NCBI RefSeq assembly: GCF_036186745.1
Contig: NZ_CP108086.1
Span: 6,076,001-6,140,000, forward strand
Source: Microbispora hainanensis
GTDB taxonomy: Bacteria > Actinomycetota > Actinomycetes > Streptosporangiales > Streptosporangiaceae
Reading direction: 5' to 3'
Length of the DNA stretch: 64,000 bases
The notes below the pieces were generated by a model that was not told where the DNA came from, did not search any database, and saw only the letters and a list, made by a program, of their open reading frames with translations. Position 1 is the stretch's first letter, and each line of letters opens with the position of its first letter. The translations under genes were made by a program, and so were the position numbers. Of this stretch, positions 35,180-43,407 are shown piece by piece.

Positions 35180-36061
35180 ATGACCGCTCTCCATGCCGAG
35201 GAGGCGGCGACGCCCGCGCCGCTGCCGCAGTCGATGGTCGAACGGATGACGTTGATCATGGACGCGTTCACCGGTCGCTCCACCCGCCTCACCCTTGAGG
35301 ACGTGGCCCGTCGCACCCACCTCCCGCGCTCGACCGCTCATCGCATCCTCGACCAGCTCGTACGGCTCGACTGGCTGGACCACACGTCGTCCGGCTACAG
35401 CCTGGGCAAACGGGCGCTCGGCCTCGGCGGCCGGGACGGCGGCCACGGCGAGATCCGCGAGGCGGCCGCGCCGCTGCTGCACCGCCTGCAGATCAGGACC
35501 GGGATGGTCGTGCACCTCGCCGTGCTCGACGGCGCCGAGGTCTACTACCTGGACAAGGTCGGCGGGCGCTTCGCCCTGTCGGTGCCGACTCGCGTCGGAG
35601 GCCGGGCACCCGCCCATTTCACCGCGCTCGGCAAGGCGATGCTCGCCTGGCTGGAACCCGAGCAGGTGGAGGCGCTCATCGACGGGCACATCAGCCGCCT
35701 CACCAACCGGACGATCGGCGACATCGGCACCCTGCATCAGGAGCTCAACCGCATCCGGCAGCGCCGCGGGCTCGCCTTCGAACGGGGGGAGCGCTTCCCC
35801 GGCATCTCCTGTGTCGCCGCGGCCGTACGCGGTCACGAGGGGCCCGTGGCCGGCATCTCCCTGGTCGGCGACGCCCGCACCCCGCTGGAGCAGGTGGCCC
35901 CGCTCGTGGCCGACGCCGCGCGTCAGGTCTCGCTCGCCCTGTTCCCCGGCCTGGCGTCCCAGCGCAGGGCCCGCGCCCTCCACCGGGTGGCCGATGAGAC
36001 CTGGTCCTCCGGGCCCATGAACCGCCTGCTCGCCGTCGCCCAGAACGGCGACTGGCTCTGA
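35180..36061 (+). CDS. IclR family transcriptional regulator
   Basis: This 293-residue regulator has the winged helix at about residues 20-75 (LEDVARRTHLPRSTAHRILD) and the IclR effector domain from about 90 (GMVVHLAVLDGAEVYYLDKV, APAHFTALGKAMLAWL, GISCVAAAVRGHEGPVAGIS). ATG 35180 is chosen because GGGAGG is five bases upstream; GTG 35177 is too near. IclR proteins usually control catabolism of aromatics, sterols or small acids. No target lies immediately beside it. Confidence 0.92.
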   Translation: MTALHAEEAATPAPLPQSMVERMTLIMDAFTGRSTRLTLEDVARRTHLPRSTAHRILDQLVRLDWLDHTSSGYSLGKRALGLGGRDGGHGEIREAAAPLLHRLQIRTGMVVHLAVLDGAEVYYLDKVGGRFALSVPTRVGGRAPAHFTALGKAMLAWLEPEQVEALIDGHISRLTNRTIGDIGTLHQELNRIRQRRGLAFERGERFPGISCVAAAVRGHEGPVAGISLVGDARTPLEQVAPLVADAARQVSLALFPGLASQRRARALHRVADETWSSGPMNRLLAVAQNGDWL

Positions 36062-36407
36062 TCCACACGCCCGCTGATCTGCACGCGCTCCGACCCGCAC
36101 GGCCTTTGATCTGCGCGGCCTTTGATCTGCACGGCCTTTGACCTGCACGACCCAGTGCGAGCCGGCCCCGGTCCGGCACACCAGTCCGGCTCCGTACAGA
36201 CGCGCAGCCGCCGAGCCCTGCGGCGCGCGTCGCCCGGGCCTGCCCTGTGCGTTGCCCACTGTGGCTCCCGCCTCACGCCCGCAGCCTCCGGGGCCTGTCC
36301 GTTCGTCGCCCGGGCAGGCCCGTGCGTCGCCCACCCCGTGCCTCCGGCCTTACTCGCGTAGTCACCGGGCCTGTCCGCGCGTCGGCCCACCTCTCCGTGC
36401 CCCCGCC
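36062..36407. repeat. Repeat-filled intergenic region
   Basis: A 16-bp unit GCACGGCCTTTGATCT is tandemly repeated at 36097, 36113 and 36129 with one or two changes each. From 36222 on, three diverged longer copies recur, each with a CCGGGCCTGYCC-type block followed by GCGT(C/T)G-CCCAC and CGCCTCACTCGCG. No gene is seen. The region separates the IclR gene from the convergent HNH gene. Confidence 0.7.
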
Positions 36408-39341
36408 TCACTCGCGCGGCCGCCTGCTCCCGATCCGGTGGTAGGTGAAGGCCCAGCGGTCTTCGCCTTCTTTGCGGCGGGTGTAGCGGTCGGGGTGCTG
36501 GTAGCGGTCGCGGTTGTGGAACTGGCAGGCCGGGCCGAGGAGCTTCAGGTCGGTCAGGCCGCCGGTGCTCCAGTTGTCGGCGTGGTCGATCTGGCACATG
36601 GTCGCCGGGAGTGGGCAGCCGTCGATCCAGCAGGTGGCGTACCGGGCGTAGATGGCCCGGCGTTGGGCGGGGGTGGCCAGGCGGACCTTGCGGCCCATGT
36701 CCAGCACCTGTCCCTCGGCGTTCATGACGATCCGCACCAACGTGCTGGTGCGGGCGAGGCGGTGCACGCTGGAGAGCGGGAGCACCTGCCCGGTCGCCGG
36801 CAGCAACCCCGGCGCTGTCCCCGGTGCCATCCCCAACGACGCACCCAGCAGCGTGCCTGCCGACGCTCCCAGCGCCGACCCCAGGATCGCCCCGGGCATC
36901 GTGCCCGCCGACGCACTCGGAGCCGCTCCCTGCGCAGCCTCCTGCGCCGTCCCGGGGAGCGTGCCTGCCGCCCCTCCCGGAGCTGCTCCCGATGACGCCC
37001 CCTGCGCCGCTGCTTGCGCCGTCCCCAGCGTCCGACGCCCGGCTCCCGGTGCTGTTCCTGATGCCCTCCCGGGTGGTGTCTTCTGCTCCGGTCCAGGTCC
37101 GCCGGGTGTCGCTTCCGACAGTCCCGGCGTCCCCGGCGCCTGCGTCGCGTAGGGACAGTGCGCTTCGCTGTCGCACCGGTAGGTGCTCTGGCCATGCCGG
37201 TAGTCCCCCGCAGGCCGAGGCCCGGCGTGGGTGTGATGTGCGGAGGCGTCCTCGGGAGGAGGATCCGGCCACGCCGCCTCCGGCGGGTCGCACTCCCCGG
37301 GCCGCCGTTCGCGAGCCCTACGCTCACCGGTTCCACAGCCGCGAAACTCCTCATCGAGAAGTCGGGTCGCGGCGTAACCGGAGCCGGAGCCAGGGGAGGG
37401 GCCGGTGACAGGCGCGGTGGCGGAATCAGTGGCGGGGTCGGCCGCGGCTTCGCGCACGTCACCGAGGCCGGTCTGTGCGGGCTCGCGAGCGTCGTCGGTG
37501 CTTTCGGCACTGGCGTGCGCAGCGCTTGGGGCAGCGGCATCGTTTCCCGCACCGGCATCGCTTCCCGCACTGGCATCTGCCTCGGTCCCGGCCTTGGCAG
37601 TGGCGAACTCCTCCGGGGTGTCGAGGTCGTCGGCGTCAGCGGGCGTCGGGTCGCCCGTGTCGTCCTGGCCTTCCTCGAAGTCCTCGGCGTCCCGCGCGTC
37701 TTCGGCGTGGTCGGCGGTGTCGTCGGCCTGGCTCGGCTCGTCAGTGCTTCCGGCGGGGTCGGGGACGTAGTCGCTGGGGGCGCTGTCGCCGAGGTCTGAG
37801 AAGTGGTCGCTGACCTCGTCGTCGGCGGCAGGGTCAGCAGGGTCTTCGGTGGCCGGGTCGGTCTCTTCGGTGGCCGGGTCGGCGGGGTGTGGGTTGTCGT
37901 CGGTGGGGTCGGTGGGGTTGGTGGGGTCGGTGGGGAGGGATTCGGCGCTGACCACGACGAGGAGTTCGGCGGCGATCTTCTGCTCCAGCAGGGCGATCAG
38001 CGCGTCGGCCTGGCGCACCGTCAGCGGGCGGTCATCACCCTGTGCCCTCAGCTTGGCGTACGCCTGCAACAACGCCATCAACCGGGCGCCGGCCTCACGC
38101 GGCAGGTAGAACTCTCCTTCCACGCCGCCGCCCTTGCCCGGGCGGACCCGCAGGAACCGCCTCCCGTAATCGGCCCGCTCATCGCGTTCTTCCCCATCGG
38201 GGTCGAGCACCGCCCGCAGGTGGCGGCCGGCCTTGGCGACCTCCGCCGCCCCGGCCTTGCCGGCCAGGTCCACCAGGATCGGCTCCGCCAGGCCGGCCTG
38301 CTCGTCGGTTAGTCCGGCGACAGCGGCGCAGATGGCCTCCACCACCCCCGCCGCCAACTCACCCGCAGCGAACTTCTCCCGCACGACGGGGAGGCGGGGC
38401 AGTTCCGCGCCGAGGGTGAGCAGGCGGCCAGCTCCGCCCACCGTCATCCCGGCGGCGGTGCGTAGCCAGCAGCGGGTGGAGGCATGCCCATGCTGCCTGG
38501 CCTGCCCCGCACGATGCACCCGCCCCACCCGATCGGCCAGGGCGCTGGTGATCCGATCCCGGGCGAACAGCAACTCCTCCGCCTCGGCCAGGCACACATC
38601 CACGTCATCGGGAAGCGGCGTCAGCGCCAGCTCTTGGGCCACCTCACGAACCGACCCCACCACCACCCACGACGACCGCACACCACCCCGACCCCGACCA
38701 CGGCCACGATCACGCCCACCCACACCGCCGGAAGCACCCGCACCTGCGCCCGCACCCGAGCCAGAGCCGCCCGCGCCAGAGCCGGCCGCGCCAGTGCCAT
38801 CCGCGCTAGCGCCAGAGCCGGAGCCATTCGCACCGGCGGGAGTCGCGTCCTCGGCAGTCTCACGGGCGGCATTCGCGCTAGCGCCGTTCGCGCCACCCAC
38901 ATTCGCACCGGCGAATGCCGCACTGTCGGCGGCCCCGCGCGCGGCGTGCGCGCGAGCGCCATCCGCGCCAGCGGCGTCCGCACCGGCGGCAGCCGCACGA
39001 TCGGCAGCCCCGTGGGTGGCACCTGTGTCCGATCCCGCGCTGTTGGCAGTCCAGCGCGCGGCGTTCGCGCCAGCGGCATTCGTACCGGCGGCAGCACCTC
39101 TTGTGGGATCCGCGCCGTCGTTAGTTGCGCTGCCGGTATCGGTGCCTGGGGCGTCCGTGCTTGCGGCGCGGGACGCGTTGGCGGGCTGCCGGGGCGCAAA
39201 GTTGATGATCGGGAAGGGCTCGCGGGCGGACGAGCCGTCGGACGACCACAGCGGCGAATTGGCGACCAGACGGTCCCACCAGCCGTCATCAGGGCCGTTC
39301 GAATGACGAAGGCGCTCAGGATCGATGTCGAACAGATCCAT
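36408..39341 (-). CDS. DUF222-HNH endonuclease with large low-complexity inserts
   Basis: This 977-residue protein belongs to the 13E12/DUF222 plus HNH family. After a short N-terminus (MDLFDIDPERLRHSNGPDDG) comes an Ala/Gly/Asp-rich stretch of about 150 residues. The DUF222 helical domain follows (DVCLAEAEELLFARDRITSA, AAGMTVGGAGRLLTLGAELP). A second, acidic Asp/Pro/Ala-rich insert of about 180 residues and a Gly/Ala/Thr/Pro-rich insert of about 100 come next. The C-terminal HNH nuclease reads CWIDGCPLPATMCQIDHADN then LGPACQFHNRDRYQ. Usual members are roughly 400-550 residues, so the inserts about double its length. ATG 39341 is chosen; sequence upstream is repetitive and not coding-like. 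Its role is unknown, often linked to mobile DNA. Confidence 0.82.
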   Translation of the reverse strand: MDLFDIDPERLRHSNGPDDGWWDRLVANSPLWSSDGSSAREPFPIINFAPRQPANASRAASTDAPGTDTGSATNDGADPTRGAAAGTNAAGANAARWTANSAGSDTGATHGAADRAAAAGADAAGADGARAHAARGAADSAAFAGANVGGANGASANAARETAEDATPAGANGSGSGASADGTGAAGSGAGGSGSGAGAGAGASGGVGGRDRGRGRGRGGVRSSWVVVGSVREVAQELALTPLPDDVDVCLAEAEELLFARDRITSALADRVGRVHRAGQARQHGHASTRCWLRTAAGMTVGGAGRLLTLGAELPRLPVVREKFAAGELAAGVVEAICAAVAGLTDEQAGLAEPILVDLAGKAGAAEVAKAGRHLRAVLDPDGEERDERADYGRRFLRVRPGKGGGVEGEFYLPREAGARLMALLQAYAKLRAQGDDRPLTVRQADALIALLEQKIAAELLVVVSAESLPTDPTNPTDPTDDNPHPADPATEETDPATEDPADPAADDEVSDHFSDLGDSAPSDYVPDPAGSTDEPSQADDTADHAEDARDAEDFEEGQDDTGDPTPADADDLDTPEEFATAKAGTEADASAGSDAGAGNDAAAPSAAHASAESTDDAREPAQTGLGDVREAAADPATDSATAPVTGPSPGSGSGYAATRLLDEEFRGCGTGERRARERRPGECDPPEAAWPDPPPEDASAHHTHAGPRPAGDYRHGQSTYRCDSEAHCPYATQAPGTPGLSEATPGGPGPEQKTPPGRASGTAPGAGRRTLGTAQAAAQGASSGAAPGGAAGTLPGTAQEAAQGAAPSASAGTMPGAILGSALGASAGTLLGASLGMAPGTAPGLLPATGQVLPLSSVHRLARTSTLVRIVMNAEGQVLDMGRKVRLATPAQRRAIYARYATCWIDGCPLPATMCQIDHADNWSTGGLTDLKLLGPACQFHNRDRYQHPDRYTRRKEGEDRWAFTYHRIGSRRPRE

Positions 39342-39518
39342 CACACCCGCCTCGATTGATTCGAACTGATGTATGGATTCTCTCACACTCCGTGAGCGAG
39401 TGGCAACCGTGCGAAGCGAACGGTTGGGGCCGCAAGTTATCCAGGGAAGGGGGTGTCGGCCGTCTGAGGGCCTCCCCGAAGGCGGTGAAGATGCTGCTCG
39501 GAATCGGGCGACAACGGC

Positions 39519-39592
39519 GCATTCGACGACGCTTATGCGTATTCGACGGTGCGCAGGTCCGTTCGATAACGCGGAGGTGCGTTCGACGGCGT
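39519..39592. repeat. Four TTCGA motifs with exact 20-bp period
   Basis: GCATTCGACGACGC, GTATTCGACGGTGC, CCGTTCGATAACGC and GCGTTCGACGGCGT start at 39519, 39539, 39559 and 39579. The constant core is TTCGA-n3-GC/GT. Twenty bp is about two helical turns, so a protein binding each copy would sit on one face of the DNA. The array is about 180-250 bp upstream of the HNH gene. Confidence 0.7.
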
Positions 39593-39798
39593 GCGGTGTG
39601 CGGACGAGTTCGGCCGCCCGTCGGTGAGGGGGGAACGGGCGCTGCTGCTGGCGGTGCACCACTGCTGTGGCCTGCATGATGCGCTGCGCGTCCGCCCGGC
39701 GAGGCAAGCGGGGCAAAGGGGCTGTTGAGGTCGGCGCAGCACCTACCGCGCCCTGCACCAAGTGGCGGGGGGCGCCTGTCAGGAGAGGTGGGGTACGG

Positions 39799-39993
39799 CT
39801 GCTGCCTCCGCACCGCCTGCCATGACCCGCATCATGCGGCCCGTGAGGGATATCCGTACGGCGAGGCGGGGCGAGGCGAGGCGAGGCGGGGCGCAGCTGC
39901 TGCCCGGCACCGCTCGCCATGACCTGCGTCATACGGGTGAGGGGCGCTCGGCCGGCACCGCGCGCGCCACGGACTCGTGTCATGCGGCTTGGG
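39799..39993. repeat. Three diverged copies of a CATGAC/TCATG repeat
   Basis: Blocks near 39799, 39896 and 39953 share the order GC-rich leader, CACCG, GCCATGAC-n6-TCAT(G/A)CGG and a G-rich tail. In the first copy CATGA and TCATG form an inverted repeat around CCCGCA. Only parts of the third copy are conserved. Confidence 0.5.
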
Positions 39994-40073
39994 GTGCTCG
40001 GCCGGCGAGGCGGGTGCGGGTCGTTGAAGAGGGGGTGCGGCTCGCTGTATGGGCCGTAGAGAAGAGGGGATCA

Positions 40074-40646
40074 TCAACCCCAATGGTCGCCCCAGCCCCA
40101 CAGGTTGGGGCCGAGGGCGGCGGCCGGGTCGTCCTGGTCGAGGCCGAACCGGCCGCGGAAGAACAGCATGGGGCGCTGCTCGGTGACGACGGGTTCGAGC
40201 TCGTTGACGTGGCCGATGACCACGTCGTGGTCGCCGGCGACGTGCACGTCGCGGATCTCGCCGTGGACGCGCAGCAGCACTCCCCGCAAGGACGGGGTGC
40301 CCCATCGCGACAGGTCCCAGTCGAGGCCCGCGAACTTCGCGCCCGTACTGGACCCGAACCGGCCGCAGAGATCGACCTGGTCCTCCCCGAGCACGTTCAC
40401 GCAGAAGCGGCCCGACCTCCTGATGCGCGGCCAGGCGCGGCCTCTGTGGTCGGCGCAGAAAAGGATCAGAGGCGGTTCGAGGGACACCGACGCGAACGAC
40501 TGGCAGGCGAAACCGGCGGGCTCGCCGTCGTCAAGGCCCGTCACCACGGTCACACCGCTCGCGAACATGCCCAGCGCGCGCCGGAACTCGGCGGGTGTGG
40601 GCGGTGCCGGCTCGGTGAACTCGGGGTCGGCGGGTACAGCGGTCAT
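40074..40646 (-). CDS. hsaB: Flavin reductase, HsaB-like
   Basis: This 190-residue flavin reductase-like (HpaC/HsaB) protein supplies reduced flavin to a partner monooxygenase. Blocks resembling HsaB of steroid degraders are present: FRRALGMFASGVTVVTGL, GFACQSFASVSLEPPLILFC, RSGRFCVNVLGEDQ, KFAGLDWDLSRWG and RPMLFFRGRFGLD. ATG 40646 follows GAGGTGA; further upstream codons lie in the promoter. It is divergent from remnants of HsaD- and KstD-like genes, and an HsaA-like oxygenase lies at 53721, so a steroid-pathway role is likely. Other two-component partners are possible. Confidence 0.8.
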   Translation of the reverse strand: MTAVPADPEFTEPAPPTPAEFRRALGMFASGVTVVTGLDDGEPAGFACQSFASVSLEPPLILFCADHRGRAWPRIRRSGRFCVNVLGEDQVDLCGRFGSSTGAKFAGLDWDLSRWGTPSLRGVLLRVHGEIRDVHVAGDHDVVIGHVNELEPVVTEQRPMLFFRGRFGLDQDDPAAALGPNLWGWGDHWG

Positions 40647-40877
40647 GGACTCACCTCGCGTGCGTGTCGATGCCTCAGGTGACGAACTTACAAACCCCCT
40701 CATGTGCGGCCCGCAAGGGGATCCCGGTCAACCGAAGGCACGTACCGGCGGGAGCGTGGTCCGGGCAGGTCACCGAGCCTGCCTGTCCCGATCTCGCTCA
40801 TCGGGATGATCGCCCTATTCGGTGTGTCTGTCCAGTTAGCGTCACGAGTCCGGCACTCCGGTGATTCGGCATGGACC

Positions 40878-41024
40878 ATGACGGAGCTGACCTATGAGTC
40901 GACCCTACGGGAACTCACGACCGAGCACGGCGTGCTGCACTCCGAGCGGGAGATGCTCCCCGCTGCGAAGCCGGACACCCCGCCCTGCTGGTCGCGGGGC
41001 AACACGCGGAAGGAGGAGCGGTGA
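40878..41024 (+). pseudogene. N-terminal stub of an HsaD-like meta-cleavage hydrolase
   Basis: A 48-codon frame starts MTELTYESTLRELTTEHGVL. This resembles the N-terminus of HsaD/MhpC-type C-C bond hydrolases, where a His-Tyr-His-Glu segment and the oxyanion-hole HGxGPG should follow; both are missing. The frame ends in unrelated sequence (PDTPPCWSRGNTRKEER) and its stop overlaps the GTG of the next gene (GTGA). I infer a deletion that removed nearly all of the hydrolase but kept the operon coupling. The match is short, so confidence is moderate. Confidence 0.4.
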
Positions 41025-41515
41025 CCGCGTGGGATGAGGAGTTCGACCTCGTCATCGTCGGCAGCGGGGGCGGAGGCATGGCCGCCGCGCTGGCCGCGTA
41101 CGACAGCGGGCCGTACGCACCCGGCCGGGGAGACGATCGCGCTGGTGTCCGAGCGGTGCATCCCGCCGTCGATCATCGTCTCGGCGGACGGCAGGAGGTT
41201 CACCGACGAGTCCGTGCCGTACGTGAACTTCGTGCACGACCAGGGCGCGGGCGGGCACGTCCCGGCCTGGTTCGTGATGGACGCCTAGGCACGGGCGCGT
41301 TATCCGTTCGCGCAGATCATGCCGGGCATGCCGGTGCCGCAGGAGTTTCTACGGCCAGGGCATCGCTTTCCGGGCGGACACCTTCGCCGAGCTGGCGGGC
41401 CGGATCGGTGTCCCGGCGGGCGCGCCGGCCGAGACCGTCGAGCGCTTCTACGCCTTCGCACGCACGGGCAGGGACCTGGACTTCGGCCGCGGCGACAGCG
41501 CGTCAGGCCTGGGCG
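41021..41515 (+). pseudogene. KstD-like 3-ketosteroid dehydrogenase remnant
   Basis: GTG 41021 starts MTAWDEEFDLVIVGSGGGGM, the FAD-binding N-terminus of KstD/fumarate-reductase-like flavoproteins. After about 30 residues the sequence jumps, in another frame, to the late part of the family (IIVSADGRRFTDESVPYVNF, PAWFVMDA, then RYPFAQIMPG past a stop). A third frame gives GQGIAFRADTFAELAGRIGV, ETVERFYAFARTGRDLDFGR and GDSAS. Roughly 300 central residues are deleted and at least two frameshifts are present, so no enzyme can be made. The end abuts the EF-hand remnant on the other strand. Confidence 0.72.
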
Positions 41516-42097
41516 AACATCTGGTCGTAGCCGCCGGAGTGCCGGCGGCCCGCCATGAAGCCGAGGAACCGGCGGACGAACTCACCCCGGGTCAGCCGCC
41601 CGTCATCATCGTCGTCGCCCGAGTCGTGGTCGAACGCCGTACGGAAGAGAGACCGGTACTCCTCACATCGATGGTCTGGTCGTCATCGGTGTCGGTGACG
41701 TCGAACAGTACCTCGGCGATCCTGATGAGCGCCGGGCCGGCCAGGGCGGCGGAGGCCGCGGCGTACTCGTGGCCGGTGATGCGTCCGTCGCCGTCGGTGT
41801 CCAGCTCCTGCTGCAGCTCCCGCCACCAGTCGGCGAAGGCCGCGAACAGGCGGTCCTCGTCCTGAGTCTCCAGGTCGAGGCGGGTGGCGATCTCCCTGGC
41901 CATCGCGGCGAGGTCGGGCCAGTCGAGGTGGCCGTCGCCGGTCTGGTCGAGGACCTCGGAGAAGAACCGCGCGGCGGATCGTACGGCGGAGCCCCCGGCG
42001 GCGGCCGCGGAGGTGGTGGCGGTGCCGGCCGCCTCCGGGCCGGGTGTGAGGAGGCGCAGGAGCGCCCCCGCCTTGGGAGCCTGCCCCCGTAGGGGTC
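41504..42097 (-). pseudogene. Frameshifted EF-hand calcium-binding protein
   Basis: The reverse strand encodes EF-hand loops DQTGDGHLDWPDL and DTDGDGRITGHEY, then DTDDDQTIDV. There a single missing G near 41665 shifts the frame; the coding continues as EEYRSLFRTAFDHDSGDDDD then GRLTRGEFVRRFLGF and ends at 41504. Four loops fit the four-EF-hand calcium sensors found in actinomycetes. No start codon remains; the 5' end is joined to the DUF2236 remnant by a frameshift near 42085. It is probably a gene fusion created by deletion. Confidence 0.6.
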
Positions 42098-42532
42098 CAT
42101 GAGGGTGAGGAACGACTGGAACTCGGCGTACAGCCTTTCCAGGACCGGACCGTCGAGGGACTCGCCGCTCAACCGGCACATCGTGACCGTGGACTCGAAC
42201 AGCGTCGCCACCACCCAGGCGCGCGCCTCGGAGTCCGCGGCGTTGAACGGGCGGCCCTCGGCGTCGGTGCCGGTGATGCGCGCGTGGAGGCGGTTGAGCC
42301 GGGCCGCCTCCCGCTGCCGCACCCGGATGTCGGGGTCCACCATGCGCTGCGCGCTGAGCACGGTGTTGCGCAGCCGGCGCCACGGGTGCGCGACGAAGGT
42401 CGAGTTGGTGATCAGCGCCGCGCCGATCTGCGGGTGCGCGGCCTCCAGGACGATGGCCCGGGTCGCCACCAGCCCCCAGCGCGTCTGCCGGGTCAGCTCG
42501 TGGAGCATGGATCCCGGTGCTGCGTCACTCAT
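42098..42532 (-). pseudogene. Truncated DUF2236 (MpaB/Lcp-like oxygenase) gene
   Basis: ATG 42532 starts MSDAAPGSMLHELTRQTRWG and runs for about 145 residues with family features (LEAAHPQIGAALITNSTFVA, HARITGTDAEGRPFNAADSE, HPWRRLRNT). DUF2236 proteins are heme oxygenase-like and usually near 280-300 residues. Here the C-terminal half is gone: after FLTLMDPYGG the frame turns into Arg/Pro-rich nonsense, while the neighbouring frame continues as the EF-hand remnant. ATG overlaps the stop of the cis-prenyltransferase remnant (ATGA). Confidence 0.6.
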
Positions 42533-43012
42533 CGACGTCCCTTTCCTGTCGGTGTCGGTGCCGAGACCGGTGCCGAGACCGGTGCCGAGATCGGTGCCGG
42601 TGTGGCGCCGAACCGGCGGTGGCGCCGCCGGTAGATCTCCAGGCGCTCCCAGAAGTGCCCGGCACGGAAGTCGGGCCACAGCACCCGGGGGGAAGACCCA
42701 TTCGGCGTACGCCACCTGCCAGAGCATGAGGTTGGAGATGCGCTGTTCGCCGGAGGTGCGGATGACGAGGTCGACCTCCGGCATGTCGGGGTGGGGCAGA
42801 CGACGGGCGAAACTCTCCTCGGTGACCTGCTCGGGCGGCACGCCGTCGCGGATCAGCGACCTGGCGGCCTCGACGATGTCGCGGCGGCCGCCGTGGACAG
42901 CGGTCTCGGCCGCCCGATGCCCCTCGGTGCGGGGCAGGGACCGCTGCGCGGCCCACCTGCCGTTCCCGTCCATGACGCACGCCACATGACGGGGGACGCT
43001 TCTCACCCTCAC
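42529..43012 (-). pseudogene. Internally deleted isoprenyl (undecaprenyl) diphosphate synthase gene
   Basis: GTG 43012 starts the cis-prenyltransferase hallmark VACVMDGNGRWAAQRSLPRT with the catalytic Asp and reaches GHRAAETAV. It then jumps in frame to HGGRRDIVEAARSL, a block that normally lies about 100 residues later. DLVIRTSGEQRISNLMLWQV and YAEWVFPP follow, then an extra G near 42686 shifts the frame to VLWPDFRAGHFWERLEIYRR. The C-terminus (APVSAPVSAPTP) is a 12-bp repeat. Missing middle and shifted end make it inactive; a functional UppS must be elsewhere. Confidence 0.78.
42557..42592. repeat. 12-bp tandem repeat (three units)
   Basis: GGTGCCGAGACC is repeated at 42557, 42569 and 42581 (last unit ends ATC). 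It lies at the end of the prenyltransferase remnant and encodes SAP-V repeats on the minus strand. Confidence 0.8.
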
Positions 43013-43137
43013 GGCGACGAGGCTTGCACAGTCGGTGAGAGATCGACTACTTACCGTTGTTAGCCACGGCCCTTACTTCAAGCGGGTCCGGACCAGGTGC
43101 TGCCGCGTTGTGCCAGGTAAAGGCGTGTTTTGTCCTG

Positions 43138-43167
43138 TTTACACCATTCTGGTGAATTGTGTACCTT
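43138..43167 (+). promoter_or_regulatory. Promoter of the riboswitch-muramidase transcript
   Basis: TTTACA (43138-43143) and TACCTT (43162-43167) are 18 bp apart. The expected start, about 43174, falls at the first base-paired element of the riboswitch, which supports the assignment. Confidence 0.5.
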
Positions 43168-43173
43168 TAGGGC

Positions 43174-43382
43174 ACACGGTATGGGGTAACGACCCGCCTC
43201 CGGCGACCCATCCCTTGCCGTGTCGTTGCCCGGTCCGCGTGGTCCCATGACCGCGCGGCCGCCGAATCCGCGTCATGTGGAGCCGGGGACCCACTCTCTT
43301 TGGGGTGAATCGGAGCGCAGGCCCCCAGATGCGCCCGTAGGGCACTTCCTGCCCGAACCCGTCAGCTAACCCGGTAGGCGGC
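43174..43382 (+). promoter_or_regulatory. c-di-AMP riboswitch (ydaO-yuaA type)
   Basis: The leader contains, in order, conserved ydaO-class segments: GGGGTAACGACCCG, GGAGCCGGGGACCCA, GGGGTGAATCGG, and the highly diagnostic GAACCCGTCAGCTAACCCGG followed by TAGGCGGC. These match the actinobacterial ydaO riboswitches that sit before peptidoglycan hydrolase genes (for example rpfA). It ends 26 bp before ATG 43408. Binding of cyclic di-AMP is known for the class and usually turns expression down. Confidence 0.87.
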
Positions 43383-43407
43383 ATGGAAGCAAGGAGTCAA
43401 CCTCGTC

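Larger units (their letters stand above)
39342..40073. other. Long non-coding region with several repeat families
   Basis: This 732-bp gap holds no convincing gene; reading frames that cross it are rich in Arg/Pro/Ala and lack family features. It contains the 20-bp-period array at 39519-39592, three diverged copies of a CATGAC-TCATG element at 39799-39993, and GGCGAG-rich microsatellite DNA at 39859-39893. The HNH promoter should lie near 39350-39420. Confidence 0.6.

Noticed and set aside
39519-39592. CRISPR array
   Set aside because: The unit is only 14 bp with 6-bp gaps, and no cas genes are present.
39342-39983. N-terminal extension of the HNH protein to 1191 residues
   Set aside because: The added 214 residues are Arg/Pro-rich, cover the repeat arrays and have no ribosome site; ATG 39341 begins the conserved N-terminus.
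41663-43012. A single 449-codon gene spanning prenyltransferase and DUF2236 parts
   Set aside because: The frame is a by-product of the frameshift near 42686; the two domains come from separate genes joined by an ATGA overlap in different frames.
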